Assembly: GCA_964439955.1 (NCBI GenBank)
Contig: CAYTPX010000026.1
Span: 1-27,141, forward strand
Length of the DNA: 27,141 nucleotides
Direction of reading: 5' to 3'
DNA from: UBA1794 sp964439955
Lineage (GTDB): Bacteria; Bacteroidota; Bacteroidia; Bacteroidales; Bacteroidaceae
Made by a program: the position numbers and the translations under genes. Positions 14,407 to 22,212 of the stretch are shown one piece after another; the first letter of the stretch is position 1; every line of letters begins with the position of its first letter. The notes beneath the pieces were generated by a model that saw only the letters and a program-made list of their open reading frames with translations, did not search any database and was not told the origin of the DNA.

Positions 14407-16035
14407 ATGTCGGCGTTGTTGCGTTGGCTGCTGCTCAAGTGCCGTGGAAGCCGGGGCGGCCTCCTGCTCTCCTGCCTGTTGGGCATGGCACGGGTAGGGT
14501 GCGGCCTTGCTTTCGTGTGGAGTTCCAAGCGCATTATCGACACTGCCACGGGGCAACTCTCCTCGTCGCTCCTTGCCGAGGGGGCGGTGGCGTGCTCCAT
14601 TGTCTTGCTGCAAATCCTGCTCTCGGCGGGAGAGGCCTCCTTGTCCGCCCGGCTCGCGGTGTGCGTGGCTAACGACATGCGACGGCATCTCTTTGCTTGT
14701 TTGCTCCGTGCCCGATGGGCTTCGCTGCAAGACATGCACACGGGCGATGCGGTCAATCGCGTCGAGCAGGACGTGGCTACCGTCGTTTCCTTGCTAACCG
14801 TTTCGCTGCCCGCGCTGTCCGTTTCGGCCGTCCAGTTGTTGGCGGCGTTCGTTTTCTTCTGCCTTTTGGATGCCCGCCTGGCCGCCCTCACGGTGGCGGT
14901 CTTTCCCCTTTGCCTTTTGGGAAGCCGCTTCTATTTCCGCCGCATGCGCCGCTACACCCGGAGTGTCCGCGAGAGCGACAGCCGCATACAGGCCGTCGTG
15001 CAAGAAGGCATGCAGCACCGCACGGTGCTCGCCGCCTTGGAGGCTGCCCCGCAGCGCTTGTCTTTGCTCGATGCGTTGCAGCAGACGCTGGTGGGCCAGG
15101 TGCGTTGCCGCACGCGTTTCTCTGCCTTTTCCCATGGGCTGGCGGCCTTTGCTTTCGGCGCGGCTTACCTGACGGCCTTCTTCTGGGGCGCTTACGGGTT
15201 GGCACACGGGTTGATTACGTTCGGCACGATGACCGCTTTCTTGCAATTGGTGGGGCAAATCCAGTCGCCCGCCTACGCTTTGGCGCAAATCCTTCCAGGT
15301 GTCGCCCAGGCAGCCACTTCCGCCGAGCGGCTCCAGGAGCTGGAGTCGCTCCCTTCCGAAGCCGCGGGCGAGGCCGAGCGCATCGACGCACCGCTTGAGG
15401 TGCGCATGGAGTCGGTTTCTTTCGCCTACGACGACAGCCGCGGGCGACGCCCTGTCTTCCGCGACCGCAGCTTTGTCTTCCCGGCCGGGGCGAGCATTGC
15501 CGTGCTGGGTGCCACGGGGGCGGGGAAAACCACATTGGTGCGCCTCCTGCTGGCCTTGCTGGAACCCGACTCGGGGCGCATGGAATTGTGCGGGGCGGGG
15601 CGTTGCGTACCGCTTTCACCGCAGACGCGCTGCAATTTTATCTATGTGCCCCAAGGCAATACCCTCTTCAGCGGCACCGTGCGCGACAATCTGCTTATGG
15701 CCAACCCTGGCGCTTCGGACGAGGAGTTGTGGAGGGTCTTGCGTTGGGCCGAGGCTAGCTTTGTGGAAGAGTTGGACAATGGGTTGGACACTTTCCTTGG
15801 GGAGAATGGGGGCGGCCTATCGGAGGGTCAGGCGCAACGCCTGGCCATTGCCCGCTCTTTGCTGCGCCCGGGCCGCGTGATGCTCTTCGACGAGGCGACG
15901 TCGGCCTTGGACGTGGAGACGGAGACCCGCCTGTTCCACAACCTGACCTCCGAATTTGGGGGCGAAAAGACGTTCATCTTTATTACCCACCGCCCGCATT
16001 TGGCCGGGCAGTGCGATTGTGTCTTCCGCGTCTGA
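14407..16035 (+). CDS. ABC exporter (fused permease and ATPase), peptide/lipid type
   Basis: 542 residues from ATG 14407, 2 bases after the PqqD stop; an upstream ATG at 14374 would overlap the PqqD gene by 31 bases and adds no conserved sequence. Residues 1-300 form a transmembrane domain with about six hydrophobic segments. Residues 330-542 are a complete ATPase: Walker A GATGAGKTT (368-376), Q-loop YVPQGN, signature LSEGQ (471-475), Walker B VMLFDEATSALD (491-502), and H-loop His528. There is no C39 peptidase domain, so if it exports a peptide the leader must be removed by another enzyme, such as the S26 peptidase. It probably works as a homodimer. The gene is visibly richer in G+C than the housekeeping genes of the window. 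Confidence 0.87.
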   Translation: MSALLRWLLLKCRGSRGGLLLSCLLGMARVGCGLAFVWSSKRIIDTATGQLSSSLLAEGAVACSIVLLQILLSAGEASLSARLAVCVANDMRRHLFACLLRARWASLQDMHTGDAVNRVEQDVATVVSLLTVSLPALSVSAVQLLAAFVFFCLLDARLAALTVAVFPLCLLGSRFYFRRMRRYTRSVRESDSRIQAVVQEGMQHRTVLAALEAAPQRLSLLDALQQTLVGQVRCRTRFSAFSHGLAAFAFGAAYLTAFFWGAYGLAHGLITFGTMTAFLQLVGQIQSPAYALAQILPGVAQAATSAERLQELESLPSEAAGEAERIDAPLEVRMESVSFAYDDSRGRRPVFRDRSFVFPAGASIAVLGATGAGKTTLVRLLLALLEPDSGRMELCGAGRCVPLSPQTRCNFIYVPQGNTLFSGTVRDNLLMANPGASDEELWRVLRWAEASFVEELDNGLDTFLGENGGGLSEGQAQRLAIARSLLRPGRVMLFDEATSALDVETETRLFHNLTSEFGGEKTFIFITHRPHLAGQCDCVFRV

Positions 16036-16077
16036 ACTTGGGCGGCGGGAAAGAAGCCATGCAGCGGACAGGAAAAA

Positions 16078-16109
16078 GATGCGGGGCTTCTTTCCGGAAG
16101 TCCCGCATC
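16078..16109. terminator. Bidirectional terminator between convergent ABC and META-domain genes
   Basis: A 13-base-pair hairpin (GATGCGGG at 16078-16085 with CCCGCATC at 16102-16109, extended inward by a G/T pair and CTTC with GAAG). Five As (16073-16077) precede it, giving a T-run on the minus strand, so termination is strongest for the META-domain gene; on the plus strand CCTTTAA gives a weak tail. Confidence 0.75.
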
Positions 16110-16151
16110 CTTTAACCGAAAGCCTTGCGCCTTTTCCCGGTTCTCCCCGGG

Positions 16152-16571
16152 CTATTTCTCCAAGCGTATCACGGCATTTCCCGCCTTGTCGCGCAGTTCG
16201 TAGCCCTTTCCTGCCAAGCCGAACGAGGCAACCTGTTCCAAGGCGGAGAGGATGCGGCGCTCCGTTTCTATGTCGGGGCAGGCCATCATGGTGGACATCA
16301 TGCCGCCGAATGCCAGTTTGCCTGCCTTTTCTTGCGTATAGCTGGCGTTTACGATATTGCAACCGCTGTTCCCGTGCATGCGTTGTTGGGCATGGTCGAA
16401 CGAAAGGAACGGTTGGTTCTCCATCGAGTCGGGCAGTGCCTCGCCGTTTACGGCGGTAATCCGCCATTTTCCTTCGGGTATCATCCCGGTTACTTGTGCG
16501 CTTTTCTTCGTGCCGCAGGCCGCCATTGTGGCCAAAGTCGTGAGCAACAATACTGATTCCTTTAGTCTCAT
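16152..16571 (-). CDS. META-domain (HslJ-like) lipoprotein
   Basis: 139 residues. An N-terminal lipoprotein signal ends in the lipobox MAAC (Cys19). The remainder is a META/DUF306 domain: EGKWRITAVNGE, then FLSFDHAQQRMHGNSGCN, with the typical SGCN motif, then GGMMSTMMACPD. Such proteins in other bacteria are linked to stress (HslJ with heat and novobiocin resistance) but the biochemical role is unknown. It would be anchored to a membrane and face the periplasm. It starts 32 bases after the stop of the flavoenzyme gene on the same strand, so it is probably the last gene of the nadC operon. Confidence 0.86.
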   Translation of the reverse strand: MRLKESVLLLTTLATMAACGTKKSAQVTGMIPEGKWRITAVNGEALPDSMENQPFLSFDHAQQRMHGNSGCNIVNASYTQEKAGKLAFGGMMSTMMACPDIETERRILSALEQVASFGLAGKGYELRDKAGNAVIRLEK

Positions 16572-16603
16572 CTCTTGGGGTTGTTATGTGTCAAGGAATA
16601 TGT

Positions 16604-17545
16604 TCAAAGGGAATAATCGGTTTCCCGTGCCGTCTCGTACTCGTCAATGAGCCGCTTCATGAGGTCGGCCACGCTGGGCAGGTCGTCCACGTAAGCCGCG
16701 GCTTGGCCGATTTCCAGCTGCCCTTCTTCCAGGTCGCCTTCGAATATGCCTTTCTTGGTCCGCCCTTTCCCGAGCAATCCGCGGAGCTCGTCGGCCGATG
16801 CCCCGCGTGCCTCGGCTTCTTCCACTGCGTCGAAGAACGGGTTTCTTACCATGCGCGTGGGCGAAAGCTTCTTCAAGAGGAGTTTCGTGTCGCCCTCTTT
16901 CAGCTCCAGGCAGCGCGCTTTGAAGGCTTCCGATGCGGAGCTTTCCTGCGTGAGGGCAAAGCGCGTGCCTATTTGCACCCCGTCGGCCCCCAAGGCGCGC
17001 ATGGCCAATATGCCGGCTCCCGTGGCGATTCCCCCGGCTGCCAGCAGGGGCAGGGAGGTGGCGCGGCGCACTGAAGGGATCAAGCATAGGGTGGTTGTCT
17101 CCTCGCGGCCGTTGTGTCCGCCCGCCTCGAAGCCCTCCGCCACGACAGCGTCCACGCCCGCTTCCTCACACTTGCGGGCGAAAAGGGAGGAACTCACGAC
17201 GTGCGCCACGAGGATGCCTTGGTCGTGCAGGTATTGCGTCCACTTCTTCGGGCTGCCGGCCGAAGTGAAGACGATTTTCACCCCTTCTTCGGTGATGATT
17301 TTCATGGCCGTTTCTATCTCGGGGTACATGAGGGGTACGTTCACTCCCCACGGTTTCCGCGTGGCGGCGGCGCAACGGCGGATGTGGTGGCGCAAGTCTT
17401 CAGGGTGCAGGCTGCCAGCCCCGATGAGGCCCAGCCCGCCTGCTTCGCTCACGGCCGCCGCCAGCCGCCAGCCGCTGCACCATACCATTCCGCCAGCCAC
17501 GATGGGGTACTCGATGCCGAAAAGGCTGCAAATCCGGTTTTTCAT
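16604..17545 (-). CDS. NPD-type flavin oxidoreductase (FabK / nitronate monooxygenase-like)
   Basis: 313 residues, near the usual 310-350. It is a TIM-barrel flavoenzyme: start RICSLFGIEYPIVAGGM, the motif VAEGFEAGGHNG with His144, and AAGGIATGAGI (169-179). The family contains nitronate monooxygenase, which oxidises alkyl nitronates with FMN, and FabK, which reduces trans-2-enoyl-ACP using NAD(P)H and FMN. The sequence alone does not separate the two; the short loop pattern and His144 are present in both. It lies 37 bases after nadC and ahead of the META lipoprotein gene, so the context does not reveal the function. If FabK-like, it could supply enoyl-reductase activity. Confidence 0.82.
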   Translation of the reverse strand: MKNRICSLFGIEYPIVAGGMVWCSGWRLAAAVSEAGGLGLIGAGSLHPEDLRHHIRRCAAATRKPWGVNVPLMYPEIETAMKIITEEGVKIVFTSAGSPKKWTQYLHDQGILVAHVVSSSLFARKCEEAGVDAVVAEGFEAGGHNGREETTTLCLIPSVRRATSLPLLAAGGIATGAGILAMRALGADGVQIGTRFALTQESSASEAFKARCLELKEGDTKLLLKKLSPTRMVRNPFFDAVEEAEARGASADELRGLLGKGRTKKGIFEGDLEEGQLEIGQAAAYVDDLPSVADLMKRLIDEYETARETDYSL

Positions 17546-17582
17546 TGTCCCTTTCTTTTGTAGGCCATTGTGTTTGATCGGT

Positions 17583-18440
17583 TTAACATGCCTTGAAGCT
17601 CATGTCCAGCCCCTTGACCGAGTGGGTCAATGCGCCGATCGAGATGAAGTCCACCCCGCATTGGGCATAGTTGCGCACGTTCTCCAGCGTGATGCCGCCG
17701 CTGGATTCTATTTCGCACTGGCCGTTGATCATGGCGACCGCCTCCTTCGTGTCGGGCACGCTGAAGTTGTCCAGCATGATTCTGTCCACGCCTCCGTGGT
17801 TGAGTACCTCGAGCAGTTCCTCAAAGTTGCGCACCTCTATTTCAATCTTCAGGTCTTTCCCTTTTTCGGCGCAGTAGCTGCGGGCGCGGTCTATGGCCGC
17901 GGTGATGCCCCCGGCAAAGTCCACGTGGTTGTCCTTTAGGAGGATCATGTCGAAAAGCCCGATGCGGTGGTTGGTTCCCCCGCCTATCCTTACGGCTTCC
18001 TTCTCCAGCATGCGCATGCCGGGCGTGGTCTTCCGCGTGTCCAGGATGCGTGCTTTCGTCCCGGCCGTTTCGTTTACGTAGCTGCGGGTCATGGTGGCGA
18101 TGCCGCTCATGCGTTGCAAGATGTTGAGCATGAGCCGTTCTGTCTGGAGCAGGGAGCGCACCTTCCCGCTTACTTGCATGGCGATGTCGCCGGGTTTCAC
18201 TGCCGTGCCGTCGGAAATGTATACTTCCATGCGCAACTCCGGGTCGAAACGTTTGAACACCTCCCGCGCGACGTCTATGCCGGCGAGGATGCCCTTTTCC
18301 TTTATCAAGAGGTGCGATTTCCCTTCCGCTTCCGCGGGGATGCAGGAAAGGGTCGTATGGTCTCCGTCGCCAATGTCCTCCGAAAAGGCAAGGTCGAGGA
18401 GGCGGTCGGTCAAATCTTGGGGTTCAATCAATTGGTACAT
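17583..18440 (-). CDS. nadC: Nicotinate-nucleotide pyrophosphorylase (carboxylating), quinolinate phosphoribosyltransferase
   Basis: 285 residues from ATG 18440. The frame is open for 38 more codons upstream, but that part runs through a promoter box and the family starts at MYQLIEPQDL. Signatures: LDTRKTTPG (133-141), GGGTNHRIGL (153-162), KDNH (169-172) and IEIEVRNFEEL with IMLDNF further on. The enzyme converts quinolinate and PRPP to nicotinate mononucleotide, CO2 and pyrophosphate, the third step of de novo NAD synthesis. NadA and NadB are not in the window. It leads a three-gene minus-strand group with the flavoenzyme and META lipoprotein genes. Confidence 0.95.
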   Translation of the reverse strand: MYQLIEPQDLTDRLLDLAFSEDIGDGDHTTLSCIPAEAEGKSHLLIKEKGILAGIDVAREVFKRFDPELRMEVYISDGTAVKPGDIAMQVSGKVRSLLQTERLMLNILQRMSGIATMTRSYVNETAGTKARILDTRKTTPGMRMLEKEAVRIGGGTNHRIGLFDMILLKDNHVDFAGGITAAIDRARSYCAEKGKDLKIEIEVRNFEELLEVLNHGGVDRIMLDNFSVPDTKEAVAMINGQCEIESSGGITLENVRNYAQCGVDFISIGALTHSVKGLDMSFKAC

Positions 18441-18468
18441 ATGAAACAAGTATTCGTTTAGTGTTGCG

Positions 18469-18476
18469 CAAAAGTA
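18469..18476 (-). promoter_or_regulatory. Predicted -7 box (TACTTTTG) of nadC
   Basis: The minus strand reads TACTTTTG, 28 bases upstream of the nadC start codon. A TTTG exists upstream (CAAA at 18500-18503 on the plus strand) but at a spacing of 23 bases, longer than usual. The box supports the internal start chosen for nadC. Confidence 0.42.
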
Positions 18477-18512
18477 CGAAAAAAGCAATAGATTCCTCCC
18501 AAACCGCTGCCA

Positions 18513-18614
18513 CTTTTCGGGAAAAGCCCAGCCCCTTGCCGGGAAAAACGCCAAGGGTTTTTCGGGAAACCCATGCCGGTGTTTTTAGAAAATAAGGACA
18601 TTTTTTGGGAAAAG
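18513..18614. repeat. Cluster of short TTTyGGGAAA-type palindromic words
   Basis: Four related words lie within about 100 bases of the divergent nadC / lipoprotein intergenic region: CTTTTCGGGAAAAG (18513-18526), GCCGGGAAAAAC (18538-18549), TTTTTCGGGAAAC (18558-18570) and TTTTTTGGGAAAAG (18601-18614). The first and third contain the same near-palindrome TTTC-GG-GAAA. A similar word, TGTTTTGGGAAACA, is at 151-164, and the inverted form TTTTCCCGAAAAG is at 14011-14023. They could be protein-binding sites or remnants of a dispersed repeat. Confidence 0.35.
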
Positions 18615-18636
18615 AAGCCGGGAAACCGTATCTTTG
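18604..18636 (+). promoter_or_regulatory. Predicted promoter of the lipoprotein / rsmG operon
   Basis: TTTG (18604-18607) and TATCTTTG (18629-18636, fits TAnnTTTG) are 21 bases apart, within the Bacteroidota range. The start codon at 18659 lies 22 bases after the -7 box. Confidence 0.55.
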
Positions 18637-18658
18637 CCTTGCTCTAATGACATAAACT

Positions 18659-19510
18659 ATGGTAAAACGACAACCTATATACCTCCTTTCCTTGATAATG
18701 GGCACGTTGCTCTTGGCGGCTTCCTGTGGGCGGGACACGAGAAAAGACTACCCAAGGGCCTTGGCCGATTCCATCGTCTTGGACACCGCCTTGCCGGTTG
18801 CTTCCGGCGGCGATGCTGCTGCCTGCAACGTGGCCATACGTTTCGATTACGTAGCGGCTGTTCCGGGAGGGGCGGTGCCGCAGGAAATGAACCGGGTCTT
18901 GCTGCGTGAATTGCTGGGTGCGGGCTACGGGGGGAAGGAAGTTCGGCAGGCGCTTGATTCCTTCCTCGTGGACTACGAGGCGCGCTACCGCCAGGAGATG
19001 GCTCAATTAAGGGCTTTCTCCGAGGAGTATGCCGCCCCGCTTCCGGAGAACATGGGATATAGCATAGAAATCGACAACCGGTTGGTATACAACGATTATG
19101 GGATTGCCACTTTCCGCTGCCTCCAACGCGAGCAAGCGGCGGGGGCGGAGCCTGAAACCCGCGTGCGGCTATTGAACTTCGACCTGCTCACGGGCGATTT
19201 GATCAGCCTCGACGGCCTTTTCGCCGAGGGCTATGAAGAACATGTCGATGCGCTTCTGCTGCGTAGCTTGCTGAAGATTAATAAAGTGTCAGGCGTCAAG
19301 GAACTGGAAGAGTTGGGCTATTTCACTTCCTCCTCGCTCTACCCGTCGCCCGATTTCTGCATCGAAGGCCGAAACCTGCTCTTTTTCTATAATCCGGACG
19401 ATGGGATCGGGCCGTATGATGCGGACGGGGCTACCGTAATCCCCGTGGAACTGGATGACTTGTCCTTCATCTTTTCCTTGGATTCCCCCCTGCATCGCTT
19501 GGAAAAATAA
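18659..19510 (+). CDS. DUF3298/RsiV-like lipoprotein
   Basis: 283 residues. A lipoprotein signal ends in the lipobox AASC (Cys23). The mature part contains features of the DUF4163/DUF3298 pair seen in RsiV-like proteins: a central YEARYRQEMAQLRAFSEEY helix, then IDNRLVYNDYGIATFRCLQ, LLNFDLLTGDLISLDGLF and LLFFYNPDDGIGPYDADGA, with the closing IPVELDDLSFIFS. These extracytoplasmic domains bind ligands or peptidoglycan-related molecules in some bacteria (RsiV binds lysozyme), but here there is no anti-sigma segment, so the role is unknown. The next gene, rsmG, starts 30 bases downstream; the pairing may be accidental. Confidence 0.75.
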   Translation: MVKRQPIYLLSLIMGTLLLAASCGRDTRKDYPRALADSIVLDTALPVASGGDAAACNVAIRFDYVAAVPGGAVPQEMNRVLLRELLGAGYGGKEVRQALDSFLVDYEARYRQEMAQLRAFSEEYAAPLPENMGYSIEIDNRLVYNDYGIATFRCLQREQAAGAEPETRVRLLNFDLLTGDLISLDGLFAEGYEEHVDALLLRSLLKINKVSGVKELEELGYFTSSSLYPSPDFCIEGRNLLFFYNPDDGIGPYDADGATVIPVELDDLSFIFSLDSPLHRLEK

Positions 19511-19540
19511 GAGTTTATTCACTTTTTGATTCTTTGTCCG

Positions 19541-20188
19541 ATGGAACTTATCCTGAAATATTTCCCAGACATTACCGAGCGCCAGCAGCAACAGTTTGCG
19601 GCCCTCGACGGGTTGTACCGCGATTGGAACGCAAAGATTAACGTAATTTCCCGCAAGGACATCGATAATCTATACGAGCACCATGTCTTGCATAGCTTGG
19701 GGCTCGCCCGTGTCGTGAAGTTCCGGCCTTCGACGCAGGTCCTCGATGTCGGGACAGGAGGAGGCTTCCCGGGAATCCCATTAGCTATTCTCTTTCCCGA
19801 AGTGGGCTTTCGGCTCATAGACAGCGTGGGCAAGAAAATCCGCGTGGCTGCTGCCGTGGCAGAATCCATCGGGCTGGAGAATGTAACGTTCTCCCATGGC
19901 CGCGCCGAGGATGAGGGGGGCAAATACGACTTCGTGGTAAGCCGCGGAGTGATGGCCTTGGCCAGCTTGGAGCGCGCCGTGCGCAAGAATATTGCGCCGG
20001 GGGCGGGACACAACGCCCTGCCCAATGGCATCCTTTGTTTGAAGGGTGGCGACTTGTCGGCCGAGGTGCAACCTTTCAGGCGCCAGGCGCAGGTGTTCCC
20101 GCTGGCCGATGAGTTTGAAGAAGAATATTTCGCCACCAAAAAAGTGTTGTACTTGCCTGTCGTCTCGCAAGGCAACGCCCGTAAATAA
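19541..20188 (+). CDS. rsmG: 16S rRNA (guanine(527)-N(7))-methyltransferase RsmG
   Basis: 215 residues from ATG 19541; an in-frame ATG at 19526 would only add five residues. The family signature INVISRKD with NLYEHHVLHSL (33-53) is followed by the SAM-binding motif DVGTGGGFPGIP (69-80) and FVVSRGVMALASL. RsmG methylates N7 of G527 in the 530 loop of 16S rRNA in the 30S subunit; loss gives low-level streptomycin resistance. The C terminus (FATKKVLYLPVVSQGNARK) is normal for Bacteroidota RsmG. It is followed after 8 bases by the metallo-hydrolase gene. Confidence 0.95.
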   Translation: MELILKYFPDITERQQQQFAALDGLYRDWNAKINVISRKDIDNLYEHHVLHSLGLARVVKFRPSTQVLDVGTGGGFPGIPLAILFPEVGFRLIDSVGKKIRVAAAVAESIGLENVTFSHGRAEDEGGKYDFVVSRGVMALASLERAVRKNIAPGAGHNALPNGILCLKGGDLSAEVQPFRRQAQVFPLADEFEEEYFATKKVLYLPVVSQGNARK

Positions 20189-20196
20189 ATTGTCCT

Positions 20197-20844
20197 ATGC
20201 AGATAAAACGTTTTGTTGTCAATCCGTTCCAAGAGAATTGTTACCTCCTTTCCGATGGGGGAGGCGAGTCCGTGCTCATCGACCCGGGGTGTTATTCTGC
20301 GGAAGAGCGTGCCGCGGTGCAGAGATACATAAGCCAGAACGGGCTTCACTTGAGGCATTTGCTTTGCACGCATCTCCATCCAGACCATATCTTTTCATTG
20401 GCTTTCTTCGCGCGGCAATACAATTTGGAAGCCTGGGCGCACGAAGGCGACAGCACGTGGCTGCAACGCGCCCCTTGGTACAGCGCGCAGTTGGGAATCG
20501 GCTGGCCGGAAGAGGAATTGGGAAGCCCCGTCCCGCTTGGACGCCTGCTCTCCGACGGAGATGAGTTGCGCTTCGGGCAGATTACGTTGCAGGTTATCCA
20601 CACGCCCGGGCACAGCATGGGCAGCGTGTGCTATTATTTGCCCGGCGAGGGCCTCCTCTTCAGTGGCGATACCTTGTTTGAAGGCAGTGTGGGGCGCACG
20701 GATTTGCCCGGGGGGAGTATATCCTTGCTGCAAAGTTCCTTGCGGGAAAAAATATTTTCCCTTCCTGACGAGGTAGAAGTATGGCCGGGTCATGGAGGCC
20801 TCACCATGGTAGGACGTGAAAAACGCTTTAATCCTTTTGCCTGA
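20197..20844 (+). CDS. Metallo-beta-lactamase-fold hydrolase (GloB/YcbL-like)
   Basis: 215 residues, the usual length of short GloB-like hydrolases. Zinc ligands are visible: HLHPDH (59-64), then HTPGHSMGSVCYY and LLFSGDTLFEGSVGRTDLPGG, and a final His in VWPGHGG. The pattern fits type II glyoxalases of the YcbL kind, which hydrolyse S-lactoylglutathione or other thioesters; Bacteroidota generally lack glutathione, so the real substrate is uncertain. The enzyme is cytoplasmic. It starts 8 bases after rsmG and closes the operon; no clear terminator follows. Confidence 0.88.
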   Translation: MQIKRFVVNPFQENCYLLSDGGGESVLIDPGCYSAEERAAVQRYISQNGLHLRHLLCTHLHPDHIFSLAFFARQYNLEAWAHEGDSTWLQRAPWYSAQLGIGWPEEELGSPVPLGRLLSDGDELRFGQITLQVIHTPGHSMGSVCYYLPGEGLLFSGDTLFEGSVGRTDLPGGSISLLQSSLREKIFSLPDEVEVWPGHGGLTMVGREKRFNPFA

Positions 20845-21178
20845 CCTCCCCGGGAATGCTGGCTATACCCATTTGCCTAATGCTATCTGTAAGAACGGCA
20901 AAAACAATATGTCTTAGATTTAAGGCGAAAATGTGAACAGTCTTATAAACCAAGGGTTAAACTTTGACAAGCAAACCTGCACAGAACGCGGAAAACTTAA
21001 GAAAGAACAATAAAGAACGGTCGAAGACGAAGAGCGAGAGTGCGTGATACGCCTGTTGGACGTAGATATAGTAAAACATCATTGGCAGGAATCAAAATTA
21101 AGAAACTGCTGAAAAAAGCCATATAAAAAGACGCATTTATCTTGTGATTCATTACTTTTGCAAAGATTTAAGCGTAAT
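20845..21178. other. Non-coding region upstream of phoH
   Basis: This stretch of 334 bases holds no convincing gene. A 26-codon frame from 20856 has no good ribosome site and no recognisable product. The sequence is clearly richer in A than the flanking genes (several AAGAA and AAAA runs between 20985 and 21130), and it ends with the phoH promoter box at 21153-21160. No T-run hairpin for the upstream operon is obvious. A small RNA or the remains of a lost gene is possible. Confidence 0.5.
21153..21160 (+). promoter_or_regulatory. Predicted -7 box (TACTTTTG) of the phoH-purC-menG-aroE operon
   Basis: TACTTTTG fits TAnnTTTG and lies 18 bases before the ATG at 21179. No clear -33 TTTG is present at normal spacing. 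Because the box overlaps the alternative ATG at 21158, it supports the later start. Confidence 0.45.
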
Positions 21179-22168
21179 ATGATAGAAAAAGTCATAGCAC
21201 TGGATCAAGCTGACCCGCAAATCTTTTATGGTACGGGCAATTCGAATTTGCAGATACTCAAGGCGCTTTTCCCGAAATTGCGCATTGTGGCGCGTGACCG
21301 AATCTTCAAGGTGTTAGGTGAAGAAGAGGAGCTGGATGCGTTTGAAGCGTATTTCTACAAGCTGGATCAGGTATGTGCATCCTACAACCAATTGACCGAA
21401 GAGATGATTTTGCAACTTGTCAAGGGGAAAGGGCTTCCCTTGAGGGTAGATAAAACGGTGATTGTCTACAACATGGGGGGCAAACCGATCCAGGCACGCG
21501 GAGAGAACCAAGAAAAGATGGTGTCGTCGTTTGCAACGAACGACTTGCTCTTCGCCGTAGGCCCAGCCGGCACAGGAAAGACCTACGTGGGTATCGCGCT
21601 GGCCGTACGCGCCCTAAAGGAACGCCATGTAAAACGCTTGGTGCTTTGCCGCCCCGCCGTGGAAGCGGGCGAGAAGTTGGGATTTTTGCCGGGTGATATG
21701 AAAGAGAAGGTAGACCCTTTCCTGCAACCGCTCTACGATGCGCTGCAAGACATGTTGCCCGCAGCGCGGTTGAAAGAACTTACAGAAAATGATGTAATAC
21801 AGATAGCCCCCTTGGCTTTCATGCGCGGTCGTACTCTGAATGACGCGGTTGTCCTCCTCGACGAAGCGCAGAACTGCACCGTTGCCCAAATGCGCATGTT
21901 CCTTACGAGGATGGGGACGAACACAAAAATGATTGTTACCGGCGATACGACCCAAATAGACTTGCCGCGGGGACTCCAGTCGGGATTGCTGCATGCCCTG
22001 CATATTTTGAAGGGAATAAAAGGCATCGGCTTCGTAGAACTGACACAAAAAGATATCATCCGCCACAAACTGGTACAACGCATAGTGGAAGCCTACGAAG
22101 AAGACCCGCAAGAAAGAACGAAAAGGCTGCCCACGGAAGCTGACACAAGGGAAGAATCCCGCCAATAG
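21179..22168 (+). CDS. phoH: PhoH family P-loop ATPase (PhoH-like)
   Basis: 329 residues from ATG 21179, where the family N terminus begins (MIEKVIALDQADPQIFYGTG); the earlier ATG at 21158 overlaps the promoter box. Residues 115-325 form the PhoH ATPase with Walker A GPAGTGKT (128-135), RPAVEAGEKLGFLPGD (158-173) and Walker B VVLLDEAQN (224-232). The N-terminal 100 residues contain the KH-like region common to PhoH-like proteins (LFPKLRIVARDRIF). It is thought to act in RNA metabolism as an ATPase or helicase, without a precise known substrate. It leads the operon; purC starts 44 bases after its stop. Confidence 0.92.
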   Translation: MIEKVIALDQADPQIFYGTGNSNLQILKALFPKLRIVARDRIFKVLGEEEELDAFEAYFYKLDQVCASYNQLTEEMILQLVKGKGLPLRVDKTVIVYNMGGKPIQARGENQEKMVSSFATNDLLFAVGPAGTGKTYVGIALAVRALKERHVKRLVLCRPAVEAGEKLGFLPGDMKEKVDPFLQPLYDALQDMLPAARLKELTENDVIQIAPLAFMRGRTLNDAVVLLDEAQNCTVAQMRMFLTRMGTNTKMIVTGDTTQIDLPRGLQSGLLHALHILKGIKGIGFVELTQKDIIRHKLVQRIVEAYEEDPQERTKRLPTEADTREESRQ

Positions 22169-22212
22169 CGTACATATAGTAACAAAATGGAACAACTATC
22201 TAAATTATAAAT

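Noticed and set aside
14697..15398. 233-codon plus-strand open frame inside the ABC transporter gene
   Set aside because: Out-of-frame shadow within a complete ABC exporter coding sequence.
16746..17939. 397-codon plus-strand open frame
   Set aside because: It runs antisense across both the flavoenzyme gene and nadC, whose own frames have clear family motifs; its product is rich in Arg, Ser and Pro as expected for a shadow in G+C-rich DNA.
20856..20936. 26-codon frame after the metallo-hydrolase gene
   Set aside because: Too short, no clear ribosome site, no leader-like amino acid pattern.
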